From assembly GCA_963750195.1 (NCBI GenBank), contig CAVVPS010000008.1:1-64000 (forward strand): a stretch of 64,000 nt of DNA. The letters run 5' to 3'. Numbering within the stretch: the first letter of the stretch is position 1; each line of letters begins with the position of its first letter. The notes below the pieces were generated by a model that was not told the origin of the DNA, ran no database searches, and worked only from the letters and a program-made list of their open reading frames with translations. Origin of the DNA: AP-15 sp963750195. GTDB taxonomy: Bacteria; Pseudomonadota; Alphaproteobacteria; ATCC43930; CGMCC-115725. Below are positions 54,429-62,707 of this stretch, piece by piece. A program made the position numbers and the translations under genes.

Positions 54429-55211
54429 TCAGCCGGCGACCAGCAGGTAGACGCCGAAGCCCAACATCGCCGCCCCGCCGGCGCGCGCGAGCCAGGTCCC
54501 CGTGGGAAGCAGCTTCTCGAGCAGGACGAAGACGGCAATCACCGCCATCCACAAGAGGCTCATGATCCCGGCCGCGAACATCAGCGCCATCAGAAACCAG
54601 CAGCAGCCGAGGCAATAGAGTCCGTGCTCCAGCCCCATGCGTAGCGCGCCCGAGGCGCCATCGCGCCAGTGGTTCAGGACAAAGTCGAAAGGCGACCGGC
54701 AGTGCCTCAGGCATACGGATTTCAGCGGCGTCAATTGATAGATGCCGGCGGCGATGACCACGATCGCGCCCAGTATGGGGGGCAACCTTCCCGTCATCGG
54801 TGAGATCAGCGCGGCGCGCTCGAGGGCCCAGTCGGCCAAGGTGGCAAAGACGCCGAACAACCCCCAGGCGACCAGGTAGCCCGCCGTGAACACCATTGTT
54901 GGGACAAAGGGCTGGCCCCGCTCCCGCTTGCGCCGGTTGACCGTGGCGAAAGTCAGGATCATCGGGGCGGCCGAGGGCAGCATCATGCCCGGCATCATCA
55001 CCCACCAGATCGCCAGGTTGAGCGCGAAATCGGCCGGCGTCCAAGGCGCGAACATGGCCGGCGCCATGTCGGCCATGTCCGCCATCGGCTGCATCTGCAG
55101 GTAAAGATAAAGCCACGACAGCGCGGTGACGGCGCCGAGCGCTGCGGCGATGACAACGCGCTCGCGCCGCGGCAAGCGAGCGGTAGTCCGATCCGCGCCT
55201 AAGCCGACCAC
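54429..55211 (-). CDS. DUF2182 integral membrane protein
   Basis: A 260-residue protein with seven predicted membrane segments. The DUF2182 signature is WWVMMPGMMLPSAAPMIL, in which Met residues resemble metal-transfer sites, followed by YQLTPLKSVCLRHCRSPFDF and GLYCLGCCWFLMALMF with several Cys and His. These features suggest metal (copper-like) handling in the inner membrane, which is inference. The adjacent DUF1326 gene overlaps it by 13 bases, so they form one operon. Function of the pair is not known. Confidence 0.85.
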   Translation of the reverse strand: MVGLGADRTTARLPRRERVVIAAALGAVTALSWLYLYLQMQPMADMADMAPAMFAPWTPADFALNLAIWWVMMPGMMLPSAAPMILTFATVNRRKRERGQPFVPTMVFTAGYLVAWGLFGVFATLADWALERAALISPMTGRLPPILGAIVVIAAGIYQLTPLKSVCLRHCRSPFDFVLNHWRDGASGALRMGLEHGLYCLGCCWFLMALMFAAGIMSLLWMAVIAVFVLLEKLLPTGTWLARAGGAAMLGFGVYLLVAG

Positions 55212-55822
55212 GAGAACGGCGCGAAGTGACCATTATTGCCTTTGCCGACGAGATCGAGATCTAGGCCAAAGCCGTGCACATGGGTTTCCTTCGACCGCGC
55301 CAAAGCGAGCCGACGGTTCGCCGGATGCCCCACGTTATCGATGTAATAGGGATCGCCGGTACGGTTACGCGAGGCAACGCCTTCGATCGCGAAGGCGGCG
55401 ACATCGGGGATCACCGCCTTACGCGCTAGCCCCGCCATCGAAAACTCGATTGGCTTGTATTCCACGCCGCGGAAATCGCTGACCAGATTTTGCCGGATGA
55501 AGGAAGGTGGGCCGCCTGCATCGCCGCCAACGATCGCTGCGAGACCCTGACGCTGGGCCGCGTCCGCAGTTTCGTCGACGACGCCGGCGAATACCCAGTT
55601 GCCGTCGGCCATGACTTTGCCCGAGCGGATCACCAGCGCGAATTTGAGCCCGTCGAGCCTCGTGCTGCCATGCCGGCCTTCGTCGATGCGGAACACCATC
55701 ACCGCAGTGCAGTGATCATAGGTTACCGGGCCTTGCGGGTTTGTATAGATGCACGGGCAAAGATAATCGCAGTTGCAGCTTTCCATGTATTCGCCGCGCA
55801 TCGTCCATTGCGGTTCGGGCAC
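55199..55822 (-). CDS. DUF1326 domain protein, first copy
   Basis: A 207-residue soluble protein whose N-terminus has the metal-type motif ESCNCDYLCPCIYTNPQG, with four Cys in CNCxxxCPC. The following beta-rich part has VMVFRIDEGRHG and NWVFAGVVDETADAAQRQGL. No signal peptide is visible. DUF1326 proteins are of unknown function and usually sit next to DUF2182. Its 3' end overlaps the DUF2182 start by 13 bases, and the second copy lies just upstream. The Cys cluster points to a metal or redox role, as inference. Confidence 0.85.
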   Translation of the reverse strand: MPEPQWTMRGEYMESCNCDYLCPCIYTNPQGPVTYDHCTAVMVFRIDEGRHGSTRLDGLKFALVIRSGKVMADGNWVFAGVVDETADAAQRQGLAAIVGGDAGGPPSFIRQNLVSDFRGVEYKPIEFSMAGLARKAVIPDVAAFAIEGVASRNRTGDPYYIDNVGHPANRRLALARSKETHVHGFGLDLDLVGKGNNGHFAPFSWSA

Positions 55823-55868
55823 GACGTTACTCTCCGATTCTGTCCATCACCCACACGGTCAGCCACGC

Positions 55869-56498
55869 CTATTGGTTGGACCAGCTTATCGGTGCATAAT
55901 GACCGTTGTTGCCGGAATTGTCCCAGCGCATCCCGTGATCGGCAAAGGTGCTACCCGCTGTGCCGACCGCGAGAGCCAACTTGTCGGGCGCGACCGGATG
56001 GCCAGCCGCCACCCACGTTTCCCCGGTTTGGTGCATGCTCGGCAACGGTTCGACAGACATATGCATGATCCCCGGAATTTCGGTCGAGCGCGTCTTGCCG
56101 GTTATTCGATAGGTTATCGGCACCTTCTTGACGCCGAGGTTCGTGGCAATTAGCGGGGCAAAGTTAGCCATCGGACCACCTTCCGCACCGCTGAAGATGG
56201 CGCCCAGCGCCTCGGCCTGCTGATCGTTGGCGCGCTCGTCGATATAGACAGCAACGGCCCAATTGCCGTCCGCCATTGGCCCAGGGGTATGTGCGATCAG
56301 CGCCAGATTGAGCCCGTCGAGCGCGACTTGGCCGTAGCTGCCCCGATCGATGTGAAAGGCCAGCGCAACATCGCAAACCCCTTGGGTGGGCTGCGAGGTC
56401 AGCGGCGGAGCCGGCGAGATCAGGCAGGGGCAGACGACATTGCAATTGCAGTTTTCGAAATAGTCTCCCGAAAGCTGCCAGCCGGTTCCTACAGCCAT
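55869..56498 (-). CDS. DUF1326 domain protein, second copy
   Basis: A 209-residue paralogue of the preceding protein. Its N-terminus is ENCNCNVVCPCLISPAPP, again CNCxxxCPC, followed by VALAFHIDRGSYGQVAL and NWAVAVYIDERANDQQAEAL. The two copies are about 35 percent alike by eye. The gap to the other copy is 46 bases and the order on the minus strand is copy 2, copy 1, DUF2182. The Hsp33 gene lies upstream on the same strand (18 bases), so redox-stress co-expression is possible but not shown. Confidence 0.85.
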   Translation of the reverse strand: MAVGTGWQLSGDYFENCNCNVVCPCLISPAPPLTSQPTQGVCDVALAFHIDRGSYGQVALDGLNLALIAHTPGPMADGNWAVAVYIDERANDQQAEALGAIFSGAEGGPMANFAPLIATNLGVKKVPITYRITGKTRSTEIPGIMHMSVEPLPSMHQTGETWVAAGHPVAPDKLALAVGTAGSTFADHGMRWDNSGNNGHYAPISWSNQ

Positions 56499-56516
56499 GT
56501 ATTCCTCCCTTTCAAC

Positions 56517-57521
56517 TCACGCCGGAGCGAGGCGGCTGATTTCATCGGCATCGAAGGTATAGCGGCGGCTGCAAAACTCGCAGGTCACCGTCGTGACCCG
56601 CTCCTTGGCCATGTCGTCGATCTCGTCGGCCGGAAAGGCGCGCAGGATGGTCTCGATCCGTTCGCGCGAACAGCGGCAACGCGCTTCGAGCGGGTGCGTG
56701 TCGTAGACACGCACGCCATCCTCGTGAAACAGCCGGAACAGCAGCCGGTGTGGCGTCAACTCGGGATCGACCAATTCGTCGGTCGTCGCCGAACTCATCA
56801 GCACCATCGAGCGGCGCCAGCCATCCTCGACATCGTCGGCGATGACGCCATAACCGCCCTCCGGCGGCACTCGCTGCAGCATCAGTCCACCGGCGCGCCA
56901 AGCTCGATCCGGCCCGGCGCGAGCGACCGCGAGCTTGATCCCAGCCTGGATTTGCTCCGATTGGCGGAAATAATGCTGCGCGCAGTCGGCCAAGGTCGCT
57001 CCCGACAATTCGACGATCGCCTGGTATCGGTCGGTGTCCTCGCCCTGGTCGACGGTAAAGGCGATATAGCCGGCGCCGAGCAGGCGCGGCACCGAGAGGC
57101 GCGCCGGGGTTACGTCATTGGCCGCGGCCTCGAGCTTTGCCTCGTCGTATTGGGCATAGCCGCGCACCGCGCCATCGGTCGACACATCCGCCACGATCAA
57201 GCGGATCGGGCCATCGCCCTTGGTCTGTAAGGTGAAGACGCCGTCATATTTGAGCGCGCCGGCCAGCAGCACAGCGAGCGTGATCGCTTCGCCCAGCATT
57301 GCCGCGACCGGTTCGGGATAGGCGTGCTGCGACAGGATATGGTCAATCGTCGGACCCAGCCGCACGAGGCGGCCGCGCAAGGCAAATGGGTCGATCCGAA
57401 ACGGCTGGACGAGATCGTCGGGGTTGGTGTCTGAGGGTGTAGTGCCAAGCGACAGTGTCAAGGTTGCGGGCTCCGGGGTGGAGGCTTTTACCAATTCCGG
57501 CCGGACCGTCATACCGGGCAA
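56517..57521 (-). CDS. hslO: Redox-regulated chaperone Hsp33
   Basis: A 334-residue protein with the Hsp33 N-terminal domain (LGPTIDHILSQHAYPEPVAAML, GPIRLIVADVSTDGAVRGYA) and, at the C-terminus, the zinc switch: EARCRCSRERIETIL (CxC) and VTCEFCSRRYTFDADE (CxxC). Oxidation of these cysteines releases zinc and turns on holdase activity. The N-terminal arm of about 35 residues is slightly longer than in E. coli. The gene is followed in the same direction by DUF1326 copies and preceded by argF, a gene order common in Alphaproteobacteria. Confidence 0.95.
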   Translation of the reverse strand: MPGMTVRPELVKASTPEPATLTLSLGTTPSDTNPDDLVQPFRIDPFALRGRLVRLGPTIDHILSQHAYPEPVAAMLGEAITLAVLLAGALKYDGVFTLQTKGDGPIRLIVADVSTDGAVRGYAQYDEAKLEAAANDVTPARLSVPRLLGAGYIAFTVDQGEDTDRYQAIVELSGATLADCAQHYFRQSEQIQAGIKLAVARAGPDRAWRAGGLMLQRVPPEGGYGVIADDVEDGWRRSMVLMSSATTDELVDPELTPHRLLFRLFHEDGVRVYDTHPLEARCRCSRERIETILRAFPADEIDDMAKERVTTVTCEFCSRRYTFDADEISRLAPA

Positions 57522-57567
57522 GCGAAGTCTACCTACGCCCCGGAACGACGGTTAGCCGCTGCACATA

Positions 57568-58524
57568 CTACCCGAGGCACCAAGTGAGGATCCCCTTTTG
57601 TGCGTGCAGTCGGTTTTCGGCTTCGTCCCAGACGACCGATTGTGGGCCGTCGACGACGCCGGCGGTGACCTCCTCGCCGCGCTTGACCGGCAGGCAATGC
57701 ATAAAGATGGCGTCGGGCTTGGCGTGCGTCATTAGATGCTCGTCGACCCGGTAGGGGGCGAGCAAATTGTGACGATTGGCGCTCGTGTCGTTGCCCATCG
57801 AGATCCAGGTATCGGTGACGACGCAATCGGCGCCGGCGACGGCGTCGCGCGGTTCTGTCGTCAGACTGACACGACCGCCCTCGCGCCGCGCCCAATCGAG
57901 CAGCCTCGGCGGCAGGCTGAGCTCTTCAGGGCAGGCGAGCCGTAACACAAAGCCAAAACGGACGGCGGCATGAACCCAGCTCGCCGCTACGTTGTTGCCG
58001 TCGCCGCTCCAGGCGACGGTCTTATTGGCAACCGGCCCCTTTTTTTCTTGCAGGGTCATCACGTCCGCCATGATCTGGCACGGGTGCGACGCGTCGGTCA
58101 GACCATTGATGACCGGAACGGTCGCATGGCGTGCCAGCTCGTCGAGCTTCTGCGGCAGGTTGGTGCGGATCATAATCGCGTCGACATATCGCGACAGCAC
58201 GCGCGCCGTATCGGCAACGGTCTCGCCGCGGCCGAGCTGACTGTCGGCCGTGTTCAGGAAGATCGTATCGCCGCCGAGTTGGCGCGTCGCCACCTCGAAC
58301 GAGACGCGGGTCCGCGTCGACGGCTTCTCGAAAATCATCGCCAAGGTCTTGCCGGCCAATGGCCGATCGCGCCGGCCGCGTTTGTAGGCGAGACCGATAT
58401 CGAGGATGCCGCGTAGCTCGGCGCTGTCGAACTGATCGATATCGAGAAAGTGGCGCGGTGCGGGCAGCGTCAGCCGCCCGTCGACCAGTGCCGTCGCGCC
58501 GGTGGTGCGTCTTACGCCGGCCAT
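57568..58524 (-). CDS. argF: Ornithine carbamoyltransferase
   Basis: A 318-residue transferase. The carbamoyl-phosphate loop is FEKPSTRTRVSFEVA; further motifs are VINGLTDASHPCQIMADVMT, TDTWISMGND and FMHCLPVKRGEEV (the HCLP motif that binds ornithine). It makes citrulline in arginine synthesis. It overlaps the argD gene by 13 bases at its 5' end, so both are translated together. An unusual N-terminal arm of about 20 residues precedes the first helix. Cytosolic trimer expected. Confidence 0.95.
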   Translation of the reverse strand: MAGVRRTTGATALVDGRLTLPAPRHFLDIDQFDSAELRGILDIGLAYKRGRRDRPLAGKTLAMIFEKPSTRTRVSFEVATRQLGGDTIFLNTADSQLGRGETVADTARVLSRYVDAIMIRTNLPQKLDELARHATVPVINGLTDASHPCQIMADVMTLQEKKGPVANKTVAWSGDGNNVAASWVHAAVRFGFVLRLACPEELSLPPRLLDWARREGGRVSLTTEPRDAVAGADCVVTDTWISMGNDTSANRHNLLAPYRVDEHLMTHAKPDAIFMHCLPVKRGEEVTAGVVDGPQSVVWDEAENRLHAQKGILTWCLG

Positions 58525-59684
58525 TCCCGAGCGACCTTGTGCAGGGTGTCCATCGCTTCGCCGATCTCTGCCTCGCCGACGACCAGCGGCGGCAACAGCC
58601 GTAGCACGTTGTCGCCTGCGGTCAGTGCCAAGAGGCCATTCTGGCGCAGCCGGTTGACGACGTCGCCGGCAGGCACCACGCAGCGGATGCCAAGCAAAAG
58701 CCCCGAGCCGCGCAATTCGGCGAAAAGTTTAGGATAGGCTTTGACCAATTCCTCGAGCTCGCCGCGCAAAACCCGTGCCCTGGCCTGCACCCGATCGAAG
58801 AAATCCGCCTCGAGCATCACATCGAGGACCGCGTTGCCCGCCGCCACCGCCAGCGGGTTGCCGCCAAAGGTCGAGCCGTGGGTGCCGGGTCCCATGCCCG
58901 TCGCGGCGCGCTCGGTGGCGAGGCACGCGCCGATCGGGAAGCCGCCGCCCAGAGCCTTGGCGATTGCCATCACGTCGGGAGTTACACCCGACCATTCATG
59001 GGCGAACAGCTTGCCGGTCCGCCCCATCCCGCACTGCACTTCGTCGAAGACCAGCAGCAGGCCGAACTCGTCAGCGATTGCCCGCAACCCGCGCAAATAT
59101 TCATCCGAGCCCGGGCGCACACCGCCCTCGCCTTGTACCGGCTCGATCAGGATCGCGGCGGTCTCGCCGCCGATCGCGGCGCGCATCTCGTTCAGATTGC
59201 CAAAGGCGACGTGGTCGAAGCCGTCCATCGGCGGGCCAAACCCTTCGAGATATTTCTCGTTTCCGGCGGCTGCGAGGGTGGCGAGGGTGCGCCCGTGGAA
59301 CGAGCCTTCGCAGCCGATGATCCGATAACGCTCAGGGTGGCCGGTGTCGTGCTGGTATTTGCGGGCAATTTTGATCGCTAACTCGCAGGCCTCGGCCCCC
59401 GAATTGCCGAAGAACACGGTGTCGGCAAACGTGTTGTCGACCAGGCGCTGGGCCAGTCGTTCCTGCCCCGGGATCCGGAACAGGTTTGAGACGTGCCATA
59501 GGTGCTTGGCTTGCTCGGTTACGGCAGCGACCAGGTGCGGGTGGCAGTGACCAAGTCCGGTCACCGCGATACCGCTGGTAAAGTCGAGGAATTTGCGGCC
59601 GTCGGTGGCGTAGAGCCAGCAGCCTTCGCCATGATCGACGGCGACGTCCCACCGGCCGTAGGTCGGCATAACAGGTGTAATCAC
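58512..59684 (-). CDS. argD: Acetylornithine aminotransferase
   Basis: A 390-residue PLP enzyme. Features are VFFGNSGAEACELAIKIARKY, the EGSFHGRTLATLAAAGNEKY block, LVFDEVQCGMGRTGK with the PLP-ring Asp, and the Schiff-base Lys in PDVMAIAKALGGGFPIGACLA. It transfers an amino group to N-acetylglutamate semialdehyde in arginine synthesis and can also act on succinyl-diaminopimelate pathway intermediates. It is the first gene of the argD-argF-hslO set on the minus strand. Start at 59684 is ATG with a plausible ribosome site. Confidence 0.95.
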   Translation of the reverse strand: MITPVMPTYGRWDVAVDHGEGCWLYATDGRKFLDFTSGIAVTGLGHCHPHLVAAVTEQAKHLWHVSNLFRIPGQERLAQRLVDNTFADTVFFGNSGAEACELAIKIARKYQHDTGHPERYRIIGCEGSFHGRTLATLAAAGNEKYLEGFGPPMDGFDHVAFGNLNEMRAAIGGETAAILIEPVQGEGGVRPGSDEYLRGLRAIADEFGLLLVFDEVQCGMGRTGKLFAHEWSGVTPDVMAIAKALGGGFPIGACLATERAATGMGPGTHGSTFGGNPLAVAAGNAVLDVMLEADFFDRVQARARVLRGELEELVKAYPKLFAELRGSGLLLGIRCVVPAGDVVNRLRQNGLLALTAGDNVLRLLPPLVVGEAEIGEAMDTLHKVAREWPA

Positions 59685-59982
59685 GGAATATCTCCTGCGC
59701 GAGGGGGGTTGGGAACTTGAGTCGGCGACACAGAATTATCGTCGTCGCCCGAACCCTACCGGCCCGGTCCTGTGGACCCGCCGCCAATACCGGCGCAAAT
59801 TGCCGGGATCGCGCATCATTGGCACTCTCCTCGTCACGGCGGGCCGATCTGGCGACCCGCCATCGAGCAGGAAAGCGGCGGAGTATGGGGATGGTGCACA
59901 CCCCTGTCAATTCGCCCCGCTTGGGCTTGCAACGCACGCGCAACGGTTTCGACCGCGCGGTTTTCGCTGTATAGCGTCGTCG

Positions 59983-61146
59983 ATGACGGTCATTACCGAG
60001 ACCCAGGCGTTGGCGGAATTCTGTGCGCGGCAGCACGGTGCGGATTTCGTCGCGGTCGACACCGAGTTCATGCGCGAGCGAACCTATTGGCCGATCCTGT
60101 GTCTGGTGCAGGTGGCCGGCCCGGATGAAGCCGCGGCGATCGACGCGCTGGCGCCGGGGATCGATCTGGCGCCGCTGTTGGCCCTAATCGCGGACGAGAA
60201 CACGCTGAAGGTGTTTCACGCGGCACGCCAGGACGTCGAAATTTTCTTCAATCTGTCGGGTTCAGTCCCGGCGCCGCTGTTTGATACCCAGATCGCCGCG
60301 ATGGTCTGCGGTTTCGGCGACGCTGCAAGCTATGAAACCCTGGTCGGCAAGCTCGCGCGCGCCCCGCTCGACAAATCCTCGCGCTTTACAGACTGGTCGC
60401 ATCGGCCGCTGACCGAGCGGCAAATCCGCTATGCGCTGGCCGATGTCGTCCATTTGCGCACCGTCTACGACAAGCTGCAGCAGCTCTTGGCGGCGAACGG
60501 CCGCGCCGCATGGTTCGCCGAAGAGATGGCGGTGCTATGCGAGCCGGCGACCTATCGCACCGATCCGGCCGAGGCGTGGCGGCGCTTTCGGCTGCGCGGG
60601 CGCATAGACCCTCGTTTTTTTGGCGTTCTGCGCGAGGTCGCGGCTTGGCGCGAAGCCGCGGCGCAGCAGCGCAATCTGCCGCGCGGTCGCATCGTCAAAG
60701 ACGAAGCCGTGTTGGAGGTCGCCGCCCACCTGCCAAAGACGATCGAGGCGCTGTCACGCACGCGCAGCCTCGGCAAAGGAGTGGCCGAGGGCAGGTTCGG
60801 CGGCGAGATCCTCGACGCGGTCCGGCGAGGACTCGTCCAGTCGGCCGCGATCGAGCCGCCGGCGCCGCCGCGCCCCGATACGCCACCGGGTCTCGGGCCG
60901 CTAATCGAACTGTTTCGGGTCCTGTTGAAGCATCGTTGCGAGGCGCATCAGGTCGCCCAGAAACTGGTCGCTTCGGCCGACGACATCGAGGCGATCGCTG
61001 CCGATGATCATGCGCCGGTGCCGGCACTGTCCGGATGGCGTTATGAAGTCTTTGGCAAGGACGCCATCGCCTTGAAACACGGTCGGCTCGCGCTCAGCGT
61101 TCGTGACAACCGAATAGCACTGGTAGAGCCGGCAGCACAGCCGTGA
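59983..61146 (+). CDS. rnd: Ribonuclease D
   Basis: A 387-residue exonuclease with the DEDD core: AVDTEFMRERTYWPILCLVQ (Asp and Glu of Exo I), VFHAARQDVEIFF (Exo II) and QIRYALADVVHLRTVYDKL (Exo III Tyr/Asp). The C-terminal part holds an HRDC-type helical domain. RNase D trims the 3' ends of tRNA precursors and structured RNAs. The start at 59983 is a normal ATG; a longer reading from 59800 lies in the argD-side spacer. It is convergent with the exopolyphosphatase gene, gap 27 bases. Confidence 0.9.
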   Translation: MTVITETQALAEFCARQHGADFVAVDTEFMRERTYWPILCLVQVAGPDEAAAIDALAPGIDLAPLLALIADENTLKVFHAARQDVEIFFNLSGSVPAPLFDTQIAAMVCGFGDAASYETLVGKLARAPLDKSSRFTDWSHRPLTERQIRYALADVVHLRTVYDKLQQLLAANGRAAWFAEEMAVLCEPATYRTDPAEAWRRFRLRGRIDPRFFGVLREVAAWREAAAQQRNLPRGRIVKDEAVLEVAAHLPKTIEALSRTRSLGKGVAEGRFGGEILDAVRRGLVQSAAIEPPAPPRPDTPPGLGPLIELFRVLLKHRCEAHQVAQKLVASADDIEAIAADDHAPVPALSGWRYEVFGKDAIALKHGRLALSVRDNRIALVEPAAQP

Positions 61147-61173
61147 CCGCTGCGGCCGCAGTCCTCGGCCCCG

Positions 61174-62703
61174 CTAGTCGCCGGCCAGACGTCTCGGCTC
61201 GCGCCGGCGCAGCACCGACGTTACACCGAGCGAGCGGGCGACGGCGTCGAGGCGCCGCTGCACTGTTTCGCCCATAAACAAGCCGTCGGCCGGGGGAACT
61301 TCGAGGACTAGGCCCGCGCCGTCGCGCCCGAGCCAGGTCTCGGACAACAGCTCGATCCTGCCGCCGCACAATGTATAGGCGAGGCGCAGCGCGAGGCCGA
61401 GCGTGCGCACTGCGGCGGCGGCTTGCGGATCCAGCAACGCCCGGGTCGGGTCTCTGACCGGGTCGTCGGTTGCCCCGCCGTACCGGGTATGGAGCACCGC
61501 GGCGACAAACACCCGGTCGGGGTGGGTGATCGCGGCGATCGGCATTCTCAAGCTGCGCGCGAAAGCTTGCTCAGGGCGATAGTCAGGATGTTCGATCCAG
61601 GCTATGTCGCCGAGCCAGCACGCGGCTCGATGCAGCCGCCGCATTCGATCGGACAGGGCGGGAAAAAGCGGCGCCGTCCATTCCTGTAACCAGTCCCCGT
61701 TCGGCGCAAACCGGCTCTCGGTGCGGCCAATCGCCATGCACGCGGCAAGCAGCGGATCGGGGCTGCGCTCGGCGGGTGGAATGAGACCGTAGGCGTAGCC
61801 TTCGCGCAAGCCGAAGGCCGAGAAGATGACGCGTTGCGGACCGGCGACGGCGACCAGCTTGCGCAGCATCACCGCCGCCAGGGGCACCATTTCGAGGCGC
61901 TTGCGCGAAATCGTGGTGATCCGCTCGAGCGATTTACGCGACAGCCGGCCGATGATCTCGAAGAAGGCCTCCGCTTCGGCGCGAGCGATCGTGTAATGGT
62001 GGACGATGTGGAGCGGGTAGTGCGTATGATCCATGTGCAGCCGGGCCAGCGCGCGCGACGCGCCACCGACCAGGTACAGGTTTTGCCCGATCCCCCCGCG
62101 CGCGACGGGCGCGGCGGCAAGCGACCGCTCGACCGCTTCCGAGACGGCCTTTGCGTTGTCGCCAAACTCTGCCAGGCGTAACGGCCCTAACGGCAGGGTG
62201 ATCCCATGGCCGATCCGCCCGCCCTCAGCGGCAAGGCCCGGCCCTACCCGGACTAGCTCGACGCTGCCGCCGCCGAGATCGCAGACGATCCCTTCCGCCT
62301 CGGGGATGCCGGCAAGCACGCCCGCGGCCGACAACCGCGCCTCCTCGGCGCCGTCGATGATGGCGACGGGCACGCGGCACTCGCGCGCGACCTCGTCGGC
62401 AAAGACCTGGCCGTCGCTGGCATCGCGAACTGCGGCGGTCGCCAGCACCGCCAGGTGATCGACGCCGATCGCGTGTGCGAGGGCGACAAAGCGCCTCAGA
62501 TTCACCATGGCCATGGTCATGCCGTCGCGGTTCAGCCGGCCGCTGGTCGAAAGTCCGCGCGCCAGCCCGCACATGACCTTTTCGTTGATCATCGGAAACA
62601 GTACGCCGCCGTGACGTTCGAAGACTGCAAGGCGCAGAGAATTGGAGCCGAGATCGATGATGCCGATGCGGCTGGTTGCCGAATTCGTCTGCCGCTCGGA
62701 CAT
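61174..62703 (-). CDS. ppx: Ppx/GppA family exopolyphosphatase
   Basis: A 509-residue phosphatase. The N-terminal actin-like fold has RIGIIDLGSNSLRLAVFERH (phosphate loop) and VCDLGGGSVELVRVG (second phosphate site), and the HD-type C-terminal part starts near residue 320. Ppx removes terminal phosphates from polyphosphate or converts pppGpp. The gene lies four bases after ppk on the same strand, so the two opposing activities are made together, as in other Alphaproteobacteria. Confidence 0.9.
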   Translation of the reverse strand: MSERQTNSATSRIGIIDLGSNSLRLAVFERHGGVLFPMINEKVMCGLARGLSTSGRLNRDGMTMAMVNLRRFVALAHAIGVDHLAVLATAAVRDASDGQVFADEVARECRVPVAIIDGAEEARLSAAGVLAGIPEAEGIVCDLGGGSVELVRVGPGLAAEGGRIGHGITLPLGPLRLAEFGDNAKAVSEAVERSLAAAPVARGGIGQNLYLVGGASRALARLHMDHTHYPLHIVHHYTIARAEAEAFFEIIGRLSRKSLERITTISRKRLEMVPLAAVMLRKLVAVAGPQRVIFSAFGLREGYAYGLIPPAERSPDPLLAACMAIGRTESRFAPNGDWLQEWTAPLFPALSDRMRRLHRAACWLGDIAWIEHPDYRPEQAFARSLRMPIAAITHPDRVFVAAVLHTRYGGATDDPVRDPTRALLDPQAAAAVRTLGLALRLAYTLCGGRIELLSETWLGRDGAGLVLEVPPADGLFMGETVQRRLDAVARSLGVTSVLRRREPRRLAGD

Positions 62704-62707
62704 CGGA

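Noticed and set aside
56289..57230. 313-codon plus-strand reading
   Set aside because: Antisense to DUF1326 and hslO, no motif.
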